Assembly (NCBI GenBank): GCA_963772965.1
Contig: CAVYZU010000002.1
Span: 682,001 to 746,000 of the forward strand
DNA length: 64,000 nt
Direction: 5' to 3'
DNA from: AP-15 sp963772965
GTDB lineage: Bacteria; Pseudomonadota; Alphaproteobacteria; ATCC43930; CGMCC-115725
A model generated the notes under the pieces. It saw only the letters and a list, made by a program, of their open reading frames with translations. It had not been told where the DNA came from and did no database searches. The translations under genes and the position numbers were made by a program. Positions within the stretch are counted from its first letter, which is position 1. Each line of letters opens with the position of its first letter. Below are positions 34,986 to 42,755 of the stretch, piece by piece.

Positions 34986-37007
34986 CTATAGGAGCGAGCG
35001 GGCGGCTTCAGCAACCTTTTCGGGCGTAAAGCCAAAATGCTTGTAGACCGCCTCGCCCGGGGCCGACGCGCCATAGCCGTGCATGCCAACAAAGGCGCCG
35101 CGCGGGCAGAGCCAGCGATCCCAGCCGAATTCGGCGGCCGCCTCGACCGCTACCCGCGGCGCCGAGCCGAGAACCTGATCGCGGTATTGCTGGGACTGGG
35201 CCTCGAACAATTCCCAACACGGCATCGACACCACAGCGGCGGGCACACCGTCCTTGGCGAGCACGTCGCGCGCTTCCATCGCGAGCGACACTTCCGATCC
35301 GGTCGCGAGCAGAGTCACCTGCCGAGCGCCCTCGGCCTCGGCCAGCACATAGGCGCCATAGGCCGAGCGATTATCGGGCGTCGGCTCATGGCGCAACAGC
35401 GGCAAGGATTGCCGGGTCAATGCCAACAGAGCCGGCGCGTCGCGGCGATGCAAGGCCAAGGCCCAGCATTCGGCAGTCTCGATCGGATCGGCCGGGCGGT
35501 AGACGTAGAGGCCGGGGATCGCGCGCAATGCCGCCAGATGCTCGATTGGCTGGTGCGTCGGCCCGTCCTCGCCGAGCCCGATCGAGTCGTGCGTCATGAC
35601 ATAGACGACACCGGCGCCCATAAACGCCGCCAACCGGATCGACGGCCGGCAATAATCGGAAAAGGTCAGAAAGGTGCCGCCATAGGGGATCAGCCCACCA
35701 TGCACCGCGATGCCGTTCATCGCCGCCGCCATGCCGTGCTCGCGCACCCCCCAATGGATGTAGCGGCCGGAATAATTGCCGGGCCGGACCTCCTTTAGGT
35801 CCGCGGCGCGGGTGTTGTTCGATGGAGTCAGATCGGCCGAACCGCCGACCAGTTCGGGCACTACCCGCGTCAAGGTGTCGAGCACCGTGCCCGAGGCTTG
35901 GCGGGTTGCGATCTTGGCGTTGGGCTTGCCGCGGAATTCGTCGCACAGCCCTGTGATCGCCTGGTCGAAGCCGGATGGCAACTCGTAGCGCTGGCGGCGT
36001 AGAAACTCAATGCGTTTATCGGCCGGTTGAGCCTGCAGCCGAGCCTCCCACGCTTTGCGAACGGCGGCGCCGCGCCTGCCGGCCTCGCGCCACCAGGCGA
36101 GAACGTCCTCGGGGATCACAAACGGTGGGTAATTCCAGCCGAGCCGTTCGCGCGCCGCGGCGATCTCGGCGGCGCCGAGCGGGCTGCCATGCGCCGCCGC
36201 GGTGCCGGCTTTGGTTGGCGCGCCAAAGGCGATCACCGTACGGCAGGCGATCAGACTCGGCCGATCGCTTTTCCGTGCGCGATCGATCGCAGCGACGATC
36301 TCGTCGCTGTCGTGGCCGTCGATCCGCTCGGCGGCCCAGCCGTGCGCGCGAAAGCGCAGGAGCTGGTCGTCAGAGACGGCGAGGCTGGTCGGGCCGTCGA
36401 TCGAAATCGAATTGTCGTCGTAGAACACGATCAGTTTGTTAAGTCGCAAATGCCCGGCGATCGACAATGCTTCGTGGCTGATTCCCTCCATCAAATCGCC
36501 GTCACCGCAAAACACATAAGTGTAGTGGTCGACGATTTTATTGTCGAATTGCGCCGCCAACATGCGCTCGGCGAGCGCCATGCCGACCGAATTTCCCAAC
36601 CCTTGACCGAGCGGCCCGGTCGTCGTTTCGATGCCGCTCGCATGACCGCGCTCGGGATGACCGGCGGTGCGGCTGCCGAGCTGGCGGAAATGCTCGATCT
36701 CATCGAGCGTCATGTCGGGATAGCCGGTCAAATAGAGCAGCCCGTAGAGCAACATCGAACCATGCCCGTTCGACAATACAAAACGATCGCGGTCGGGCCA
36801 GTCGGGTGCCTGCGGATCAAACCGCAGGTACTTGGTGAACAGCACCGTGGCGATGTCGGCCATGCCCATCGGCATGCCGGGATGCCCGGATTTGGCTTTT
36901 TCGACAGCATCCATCGCCAACGCCCGCAGCGCGTTGGCCATATGGCGCACTTTCGGGTCCCGCGGGGCGGGCAGCGGCGGGACGGCGGCAAGGGAGGTGT
37001 CGGTCAT
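34986..37007 (-). CDS. tkt: Transketolase
   Basis: About 673 residues from ATG 37007, matching the family length; the frame continues upstream to 37289 with composition that does not fit the family. GDGDLMEGISHEALSIAGHL is the thiamine diphosphate motif, and the pyrimidine domain (GLGEDGPTHQPIEHL) and C-terminal domain are complete. It transfers two-carbon units in the pentose phosphate or Calvin pathway. It heads the operon with gap. The ribosome site upstream of the ATG is weak. Confidence 0.96.
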   Translation of the reverse strand: MTDTSLAAVPPLPAPRDPKVRHMANALRALAMDAVEKAKSGHPGMPMGMADIATVLFTKYLRFDPQAPDWPDRDRFVLSNGHGSMLLYGLLYLTGYPDMTLDEIEHFRQLGSRTAGHPERGHASGIETTTGPLGQGLGNSVGMALAERMLAAQFDNKIVDHYTYVFCGDGDLMEGISHEALSIAGHLRLNKLIVFYDDNSISIDGPTSLAVSDDQLLRFRAHGWAAERIDGHDSDEIVAAIDRARKSDRPSLIACRTVIAFGAPTKAGTAAAHGSPLGAAEIAAARERLGWNYPPFVIPEDVLAWWREAGRRGAAVRKAWEARLQAQPADKRIEFLRRQRYELPSGFDQAITGLCDEFRGKPNAKIATRQASGTVLDTLTRVVPELVGGSADLTPSNNTRAADLKEVRPGNYSGRYIHWGVREHGMAAAMNGIAVHGGLIPYGGTFLTFSDYCRPSIRLAAFMGAGVVYVMTHDSIGLGEDGPTHQPIEHLAALRAIPGLYVYRPADPIETAECWALALHRRDAPALLALTRQSLPLLRHEPTPDNRSAYGAYVLAEAEGARQVTLLATGSEVSLAMEARDVLAKDGVPAAVVSMPCWELFEAQSQQYRDQVLGSAPRVAVEAAAEFGWDRWLCPRGAFVGMHGYGASAPGEAVYKHFGFTPEKVAEAARSLL

Positions 37008-37318
37008 GTTTTGGGAAGATAGCGGCTGGCCCGAAGAGGACAAGGGAGGCCACGACCCACCCGGACCGAAAGCTCCCAATCGACAATCTGAAATTGAGCT
37101 GTGATCACCTGTTATCCCTGTTTTATCAGGGCCGAGATCAGGAGGTTCTCTCGTTTTGGTTGTAGCCCGGGTCGGTTCCCGTAGCCCCGAACTCCTGGGT
37201 TTCGGGCTCGAAAATCGCCCATGCTGGATGTCGGCAAAGACCAATTCGCATCCGGATCCGGATTTCTGACACGTGGTTGGCTCAGACAAATTTGTGCGCG
37301 GCCTCGATTGCGCAGCGA
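37008..37318. other. Region upstream of tkt, no gene seen
   Basis: About 310 bp that presumably hold the tkt promoter. The only distinct structure is a dispersed repeat copy at 37102-37145 on the minus strand, about 95 bp upstream of the tkt ATG. Confidence 0.45.
37102..37145 (-). repeat. Dispersed repeat, copy B (core CCTGATAAAACAGG)
   Basis: Read on the minus strand this carries CTCCTGATCTCG, then the 14 bp core identical to copy A at 22410, then AACAGG and TGAT. Its core extends to CCCTG/CAGGG arms, a small hairpin. About 14.7 kb separate the copies. Confidence 0.7.
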
Positions 37319-37744
37319 TTATCTCCCTCGCCCCGCTTGCGGGGAGAGGGATGGGGTGAGGGGCAATTTTTCGAGTTCGGACAGCAGCATCTGGAGAACC
37401 CCATCGAGATTATCGACAACATCGTTATTCCAAATGCGGATCACGCGATAACCGAGGGCGCACAGCTCGGTGTCACGCTGCCTGTCCTGGGTACTTTCCG
37501 AGTGTTGGCCGCCGTCGAGCTCAACAATCAAATGCCGGTCGCGACAGACAAAGTCGACATAGTAGCGCCCGATAGGTTCCTGGCGGACGAATTTGAAGCC
37601 GCCGAGTTGCCGGCCGCGAATGCGTGTCCACAACACCAGTTCCGCCTGCGTGGACGCACGCCGCAACGATCGCGCACGCTCAGCGCGCTTTTGGTCTTTG
37701 CCCCGCAACGCGGCAATCCTTCTGCCTCGCGCCTTGCCCCTCAC
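37319..37744 (-). CDS. DUF559 (Vsr-like) endonuclease-fold protein
   Basis: A 141-residue protein with the DUF559 core: ARSLRRASTQAELVLWTRIR, GRQLGGFKFVRQEPIGRYYVDFVC, IVELDGGQH and GYRVIRIWNNDV. The DFVC/ELDGGQH residues match the PD-(D/E)xK-like active site of Vsr-type nucleases. Its C-terminal tail LTPSLSPQAGRGR is encoded by the flanking repeat, so the original stop was probably overwritten. The gene sits inside a pair of inverted repeats and may be mobile. The ATG at 37744 lies within the other repeat; the real start may be internal. Confidence 0.82.
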   Translation of the reverse strand: MRGKARGRRIAALRGKDQKRAERARSLRRASTQAELVLWTRIRGRQLGGFKFVRQEPIGRYYVDFVCRDRHLIVELDGGQHSESTQDRQRDTELCALGYRVIRIWNNDVVDNLDGVLQMLLSELEKLPLTPSLSPQAGRGR

Positions 37745-37777
37745 CCCGACCCTCTCCCCGCAAGCGGGGCGAGGGAG
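37323..37777. repeat. Inverted repeats flanking the DUF559 gene
   Basis: Arms at 37323-37363 and 37737-37777 are reverse complements over about 41 bp with two mismatches. Each arm contains its own hairpin (CCCCGC TTGC GGGG). The arms enclose almost exactly the DUF559 coding region. Confidence 0.92.
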
Positions 37778-37830
37778 TCGACACCCAATCGGATAAAGCC
37801 CTCTGACTTAGGGATAAGCGGCGGTCGAGT

Positions 37831-37939
37831 GTAGGGCGGGTGCAACCCGCCGCGACGCCTGTGAAACTAAGGGGCGGGTTGCGCTTGCGCTCCACGGCTG
37901 CGGTATTCATGAAACAGTGGCGGGTTGCACCCGCCCTAC
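37831..37939. repeat. Palindromic element, GTAGGGCG family, copy 1
   Basis: Perfect 21 bp inverted arms at 37831-37851 and 37919-37939, starting GTAGGGCGGG and ending CCCGCCCTAC. The inner 67 bp hold an additional GGCGGGTTGCG segment. Length (109 bp) and structure suggest a small non-autonomous repeat. Confidence 0.9.
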
Positions 37940-38447
37940 GCCTGCTGGATAAACGCCCCCTGGCCCGGGAGCTGTTCGGGTCGGATCGTTAGGGAGTAAG
38001 TCAAAGAGTGCCAAGAGGGGTGCCCCACCAAAACAGTGATGGTGGGCCTACCACCCGAATACGGCGATTCTTCGAACATCGCCGTCATCGCTCCCAAGGA
38101 AGATCGGAGCTTCACAAAGCGATGTCTCTCATGACCCGGACGACGCCACCAAGAGCAGGGCAGAAAAGCGCAGCGCCTTCCGCCACCATTACGCCGGTTC
38201 CTCCGCCCGCCTCCGTACATACAAGGGCTGCATCTGCAAAGGCTGGCGGAGGTTACAGGACGGAACGGAGCCGACAGCACCACGGGCACGACAAGCCGAA
38301 TCAGCGGAAAACGCTCCCGCTTTTCCGCCCTAGGCTTGCTGTCCGCAAGATCGCCCGCAGCTACAATGTCTCCCACAGCATGATTTCACGGGCTCACGAC
38401 ATGATGAGGACATTGCGGCCGTCGCGCCGTCGTCCTACTCAACTCCC
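37940..38447. other. Accessory intergenic stretch with a resolvase remnant
   Basis: About 510 bp with no intact gene. Open frames on both strands look random except for a helix-turn-helix remnant near 38289-38400 described separately. Confidence 0.45.
38285..38400 (+). pseudogene. Remnant of a resolvase/invertase C-terminal HTH
   Basis: The plus-strand translation includes NQRKT and then AVRKIARSYNVSHSMISRA, closely resembling the Hin/resolvase-type DNA-binding end of serine recombinases. The catalytic domain is not found upstream in a coherent frame, so only the tail survives. The exact limits are approximate. Confidence 0.45.
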
Positions 38448-39455
38448 ATGAGCGTCGGGCTAATTCCGCGCAACCGCCTCAAATGGATCCCCAAGCAGTG
38501 GAGGTTGGCGCACTCATTTTGCTTTTTCCTGCATGACGAGTGCGTCCGCGCCTTGGTCGAATATGAAGCTGCGGGCGCTCATCTAGTGACGATCAACTTC
38601 GAAAGCCAAGTCAGCGCGGAGGAATTTAACAGGCTGGCCAAGGAGGATCCCACCGAGGCGCTTGTGCGGACCGGCTATCCGGCAGAGGCGCGCCGGGTGG
38701 TAATCAATACGATCATTATGGGCATGGTGTCGGATTGTCTTCACCATATTTTTGAGGCGCTAAGATGCTTCGAAAAGCGCAAGGTTGTCGTCGGCTTCAA
38801 CCTGCTGCGGAAGCCGCTCAAGCAGAATCTCCTTTACCTCGCGTGGATGCTTGGCAGCGAGGATGGATTTTACACTGAGTTCACGTCGGGCAATCCGGAA
38901 AGTTTATCGCAGAAGAAGATTGGTAATCTACGCCAAGAAATCTATACCAACGCGATTGCGAAATTGTCCAATGGGTTACGGTTACCCTTTATCCCTGAAA
39001 TTCTCGAAAAGCTAATTTACGATCGAAAGTTTGACTATGGATTCGAGCGGGCATTCGAGCACGCCGTGCATCTCATTACGATCGAGCGGTTGGAACTGCG
39101 TACTGCGCCTCAAAACTTCAATTTTATTTTCAAGAACTACGCGGACAACGATACCTACGACGTTCTGTATAGCTGGGCACCTTATCTCTTGTTCTTCCTC
39201 GCGCAGACAATCTTGGAATTGTTCGACCGGATGCGAAACATGGAGAGATGGGGTCACGGGCCGGCAACCGACCGCAGTTGCGTGGCAGTGGCCGTCCCTC
39301 AGAGTGATGAAGTTGGAAAACACGGAGTCAGGCTGGGCCTGCTCCAAACATCATCGAGGGACGACCATGGAGCACTATGCCGGGATCGACGTGTCATTGG
39401 AAAGCGCGAGCATTTGCGTTGTCGACGCGAACGGGCGGATCGTACGCGAGGCTAA
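38448..39455 (+). CDS. Unknown protein, C-terminus apparently replaced by an IS element
   Basis: The first 267 or so residues look like a real soluble protein (KWIPKQWRLAHSFCFFLHDE, YPAEARRVVINTIIMGM, RAFEHAVHLITIERLEL). After about codon 267 the composition changes to Arg-rich sequence that coincides with the left part of the IS110-type element, so the original C-terminus has probably been cut off. Codon and base composition are less GC-rich than in the neighbours, suggesting horizontal origin. No domain is recognised. Confidence 0.55.
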   Translation: MSVGLIPRNRLKWIPKQWRLAHSFCFFLHDECVRALVEYEAAGAHLVTINFESQVSAEEFNRLAKEDPTEALVRTGYPAEARRVVINTIIMGMVSDCLHHIFEALRCFEKRKVVVGFNLLRKPLKQNLLYLAWMLGSEDGFYTEFTSGNPESLSQKKIGNLRQEIYTNAIAKLSNGLRLPFIPEILEKLIYDRKFDYGFERAFEHAVHLITIERLELRTAPQNFNFIFKNYADNDTYDVLYSWAPYLLFFLAQTILELFDRMRNMERWGHGPATDRSCVAVAVPQSDEVGKHGVRLGLLQTSSRDDHGALCRDRRVIGKREHLRCRRERADRTRG

Positions 39456-40404
39456 GGTGGCCAGCGAGCCCGAGATCCTGATCGGATGGTTTGGCGGTCT
39501 GGGGTTCCCAATAGAACGGATCGGATTGGAGGCCGGGCCGCTATCGCAATGGCTGTATGCGGGCATGCGCGATGCCGGGCTGACGGTCGAATTGCTCGAG
39601 ACCCGGCACGTGCGCGATGCGTTCAAGGCAATGCCGGTCAAGACTGACCGCAAGGATGCGCGCGGCATTGCCCAGCTGATGCGGCTCGGCTGGTTCCGTC
39701 CGGTGCATTGCAAGTCGCTGCCAGCGCAGGAAGTGCGAGCGCTGCTGACAGCGCGCAAGCTGCTGCAGAGCAAGAACCATGACGTCGAGATGAGCCTGCG
39801 CGGAGTGCTGCGCGGCTTTGGACTGAAGGTCGGCCCGACAACACCGCGGACCTTTCCCGGCCGGATCCGCGACCTGGTCGCCGGCCACGCCACGCTGTCG
39901 ACGATTGCCGAGGCCCTGCTCGCGGCGCGCGGCACGCTTTTCGAACAATGGCAGAAGCTGGAGAAGCGCCTGCGATCCCTGGCCCGCGAGGATCGCCGTG
40001 TTCGGCTGCTGATGACCGCACCCGGCGTCGGCGCGATCGTCGGGCTCACCTATGCCTCGGCCATTGACGATCCCGGCCGCTTCAGATCTTCCAAGACCGT
40101 GGGGGCACATTTTGGGTTGACCCCAAAGAAATATCAGTCGGGCGAGACCGATGTGACCGGTCGCATTTCCAAGATCGGCGACGGCGGCGTGCGCACTGCC
40201 CTCTATGAGGCGGCCAATGTCATTCTGACCCGGCCGGTGAAGGGCTCGACCCTGAAGAGCTGGGGAATGCGCCTTGCCGCTCGCGCCGGCATGCGCAAGG
40301 CCAAGGTCGCGCTCGCCCGCAAGCTCGCCGTGGTACTGCACCGCATGCTGGCCGACGGCACCACCTTCCTCGCCGACAAAGCGGCTACAGCCGCAACCCA
40401 CTAA
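39367..40404 (+). CDS. IS110-family transposase
   Basis: A 345-residue protein from ATG 39367 (GAGGG upstream). The N-terminal RuvC-like DEDD domain starts MEHYAGIDVSLESASICVVD, with EAGPLSQW and KTDRKDARGIAQLM giving further acidic residues. The C-terminal transposase_20 domain has MTAPGVGAIVGLTYASAID and FGLTPKKYQSGETDVTGRIS, with the conserved Ser region. These enzymes use a bridge RNA to choose target and donor sites. The frame is intact, so the element may be active. Confidence 0.93.
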   Translation: MEHYAGIDVSLESASICVVDANGRIVREAKVASEPEILIGWFGGLGFPIERIGLEAGPLSQWLYAGMRDAGLTVELLETRHVRDAFKAMPVKTDRKDARGIAQLMRLGWFRPVHCKSLPAQEVRALLTARKLLQSKNHDVEMSLRGVLRGFGLKVGPTTPRTFPGRIRDLVAGHATLSTIAEALLAARGTLFEQWQKLEKRLRSLAREDRRVRLLMTAPGVGAIVGLTYASAIDDPGRFRSSKTVGAHFGLTPKKYQSGETDVTGRISKIGDGGVRTALYEAANVILTRPVKGSTLKSWGMRLAARAGMRKAKVALARKLAVVLHRMLADGTTFLADKAATAATH

Positions 40405-40552
40405 CTGAAGGAGATTCCAGGTTCGGGCGGTTCGAGACACCCCGCCCGGAGCAAGGTCCCGTCGCCGGGACGATGGATCAGGTCAGGCCGATGACACCTC
40501 AGCAGGGCTTCGCTACTGCGCGTTGTTAGAATGGCCGACCTGCTCCTCATCC
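40405..40552 (+). ncRNA. Candidate bridge (seek) RNA of the IS110-type element
   Basis: The non-coding stretch downstream of the transposase has strong local structure: a 7 bp perfect stem 40424-40430/40442-40448 (CGGGCGG with CCGCCCG) and a 6 bp stem 40456-40461/40466-40471 (GTCCCG with CGGGAC) closed by a four-base loop. IS1111-like members encode their guide RNA on this side. The role is inferred from family knowledge and structure. Confidence 0.4.
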
Positions 40553-40726
40553 GACCCCATCAGGTGGCGGCCCAGCGCCGACCCCGGACAGAAGAGAGAC
40601 CTCGGCGACAGGATCAAGGCTCGGAGGGATTGACCATCAACGGCCCGTGACAGAAGAGGTGTCAAGACTGCATTCGCCGTAAGGAGCCTGTTCGCCTTTA
40701 CGCTCATACAAGGCGAAGCGGGAAAG

Positions 40727-40960
40727 ATGGCAACGCTGAAGGAATTGAATAGGATGCTTTCCGGCGTGACCTGCGATCACTGCAAAGCGCCCCTGAAAGT
40801 GACGTTTCATAATGCTGGAAGGATTCTTCTAACAAGATTCCTTCCGCTGTGCTACATGCCGGAGAAAGAACCTTTTGGCCTTTTCATGGGCGTTCTAGGA
40901 ACTCAATTAGCAAGCGTAGGGCGTGTGTGGACGGCGCCTTGGGTGCAAGGGGTGAGGTAA
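40727..40960 (+). CDS. Small hypothetical protein truncated into a repeat
   Basis: A 77-residue frame beginning MATLKELNRML with a CDHC pair (TCDHCKAPLKVTF). The last 15 or so codons are read from the palindromic element at 40914, so the original C-terminus is lost. Probably a gene remnant; no function can be assigned. Confidence 0.35.
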   Translation: MATLKELNRMLSGVTCDHCKAPLKVTFHNAGRILLTRFLPLCYMPEKEPFGLFMGVLGTQLASVGRVWTAPWVQGVR

Positions 40961-40993
40961 AAGAATGCGGGTGCGTCCACACACGCCCTACGC
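40914..40993. repeat. Palindromic element, GTAGGGCG family, copy 2
   Basis: Perfect 20 bp inverted arms at 40914-40933 and 40974-40993, starting GCGTAGGGCG and ending CGCCCTACGC. Outer arm sequence and the following bases (CCTACGCCTRCTG) match copy 1 at 37831; the inner bases differ. The element is shorter (80 bp). Confidence 0.88.
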
Positions 40994-41003
40994 CTACTGA
41001 ATG

Positions 41004-41309
41004 TTAGAAGAACCGGACGCCGAGCTTTCGTAAGATTGCCTCTGCCTGCTCGGACAACTCCGACTGAAACCCCCATGCGCTAATTTCACATTGCCGGGTC
41101 TGGTGACCCGTCCCTAGCACTGAGTTTGACCCCACGCCTAAGCAGGTATTCCCGCCAGTGCCCAAGCAGTTGTTCAGGGTGCGGCACTCGACTTTCATTT
41201 CAAGGATTGCCGCCAGCCATAGCAGTCCTAAAAAAGCCAGAGTTGCGACGCTGATCAGCGTCAGCCTGTATCTACACGGTGCGTACGGAGAAACGGCAAC
41301 AGCACTCAT
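41004..41309 (-). CDS. Small membrane-anchored Cys-rich hypothetical protein
   Basis: A 101-residue protein with one N-terminal transmembrane helix (LISVATLAFLGLLWLAAIL) and a tail with Cys residues (ECRTLNNCLG, GNTCLGVG) likely to face the periplasm. The ATG overlaps the stop of the next upstream frame by 4 bp (ATGA). No family is recognised. Confidence 0.45.
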   Translation of the reverse strand: MSAVAVSPYAPCRYRLTLISVATLAFLGLLWLAAILEMKVECRTLNNCLGTGGNTCLGVGSNSVLGTGHQTRQCEISAWGFQSELSEQAEAILRKLGVRFF

Positions 41310-41512
41310 AAGAACCTCAAGATAAATTGCGCGTCTACTTGGGAGGGTAATTCAAAATCTTCAAGGTATCCTCTTCTCCCAACGCCGATGGGAATGTCCG
41401 AGCCACGGAGCGCGAGAGTTCCGCTTCCTTTAATCGACCTTATGAGCCAAACGGCAAGATTCACAAGAAGGCCCGTTCGGCGATTTTGTGGGCGTGGAGG
41501 AGGCCCGCGCAT
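41306..41512 (-). CDS. Possible small hypothetical protein
   Basis: A 68-residue frame coupled by an ATGA overlap to the following membrane protein gene, which supports it. The sequence has a short hydrophobic stretch (LLVNLAVWLIRSI) and little else. It may be spurious. Confidence 0.3.
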   Translation of the reverse strand: MRGPPPRPQNRRTGLLVNLAVWLIRSIKGSGTLALRGSDIPIGVGRRGYLEDFELPSQVDAQFILRFL

Positions 41513-41617
41513 ACCGCCTCAGCGGTGAGATTGGCGGGATTCGGGGTGGAGGAGGATTGTTTTGGGTGGGGGGCTTCGATAACGTTGCCGTCAACGTTTG
41601 CGTGGGGAGGGCCTGAC

Positions 41618-42565
41618 ATGGCGACGATCGTTGGCCAGGGCGACTACAAATACGAGATCAAGGAAAACTGGGCGAAATTGCCGGATGGCTGGTCGTTCAA
41701 GGAGGTCGCGGCGATCGGCGTCGACAAGAACGACAATGTCTATTGCTTCAACCGCGGCGAGCACCCGGTCATGGTCTTTGACCGCGCGGGCAACTTCCTG
41801 CGCTCCTGGGGCGAAGGGCAGTATCCGCGGGCGCATGGCGTCCATATGGGCCCCGACGATTCGATTTACCTGACCGATGATGGCGGGCATTTTGTGCGCA
41901 AATGCTCGCTCGACGGCAAGGTGTTGCTGGAACTGGGCATACCGGGGAAGCCGGCGCCTTATCTGAGCGGCGAGCCGTTCAACCGCTGCACCCACACGGC
42001 CCTCTCACCAAAGGGCGAGATCTACGTTTCGGATGGCTATGGCAACGCCAAGGTGCACAAATATTCGCCCGACGGCAAATTGATGATGTCGTGGGGCGAG
42101 CCCGGCAGCGATTCGGGTCAGTTCAACCTCGTCCACAATATCTGCGCCGACGCCGATGGCTGGGTCTATGTCGCCGACCGCGAAAACCACCGTGTGCAAG
42201 TATTCGACGGCAACGGCAAATACGAAACTCAGTGGAATAACCTGCACCGGCCGTGCGGGCTTTACATGCCGTATGCGCATCACCCGGTCTGCTATATCGG
42301 CGAGCTTTCGGTCAACCGCCTCAACGCCAATCTCGGGCCGCGCGTCAGCATCGTCGATAATCAGGGCAAGCTGTTGTCGCGCATCGGCGATCCGTTTGCC
42401 GGCACGGCGGCGACCTCGTTTATTGGGCCGCACGGCCTCACGGTTGATTCGCGCGGCGATCTTTATGTTGGCGAAGTGTGCTGGACCTTGTGGCCGGGGC
42501 TGTTCCCGGGTCAGCCGCATCCCGACAATCTGCGGGCCATGCAGAAATACGAGCGGGTGCACTAA
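41618..42565 (+). CDS. NHL-type six-bladed beta-propeller protein, copy 1
   Basis: About 315 residues from ATG 41618 with GGGGAGG upstream. It is built of repeated NHL-like units such as DKNDNVYCFNRGEHPVMVFD, YVADRENHRVQVFDGNGKYE and VDSRGDLYVGEV, as in 6-bladed propellers related to the lyase domain of peptidylglycine amidating enzymes. No signal peptide is seen, so it is probably cytosolic. Its neighbour at 42756 is a close paralogue. The function is unknown. Confidence 0.87.
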   Translation: MATIVGQGDYKYEIKENWAKLPDGWSFKEVAAIGVDKNDNVYCFNRGEHPVMVFDRAGNFLRSWGEGQYPRAHGVHMGPDDSIYLTDDGGHFVRKCSLDGKVLLELGIPGKPAPYLSGEPFNRCTHTALSPKGEIYVSDGYGNAKVHKYSPDGKLMMSWGEPGSDSGQFNLVHNICADADGWVYVADRENHRVQVFDGNGKYETQWNNLHRPCGLYMPYAHHPVCYIGELSVNRLNANLGPRVSIVDNQGKLLSRIGDPFAGTAATSFIGPHGLTVDSRGDLYVGEVCWTLWPGLFPGQPHPDNLRAMQKYERVH

Positions 42566-42632
42566 GTCGTTGCCGGCGCCACTCCCAGTGGTATACGACG
42601 ACTGAGGAATGGTTCACACGAACCAGTAAACC

Positions 42633-42737
42633 CGTCATTCCCGCGAAAGCGGGAATCCAGAGAGGGAACCCCCAAGTAGGCCGCCCCCTGTTCATGCCAA
42701 GGGCAGGCTCTGGGCCCCCGCTTTCGCGAGGGCGACG
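42633..42737. repeat. REP-like inverted pair between the two propeller genes
   Basis: The left unit includes a perfect hairpin ATTCCCGC GAAA GCGGGAAT (42637-42656). The right unit (about 42709-42737) is its imperfect reverse complement with the core CCCGCTTTCGCG. Such CATTCCCGCGAAAGCGGGAATC units are common extragenic palindromes in proteobacteria. Confidence 0.85.
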
Positions 42738-42755
42738 ATACCTCAGGAGAGAAGA

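Larger units (their letters stand above)
39247..40561 (+). mobile_element. IS110-family insertion sequence (IS1111-like), limits tentative
   Basis: A single transposase flanked by non-coding DNA. A 9 bp inverted pair, GATGGGGTC (39247-39255) and GACCCCATC (40553-40561), may be the subterminal repeats seen in the IS1111 subgroup. No target duplication is evident, as expected for this family. The true right end could lie beyond 40561, up to about 40680. Confidence 0.6.
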
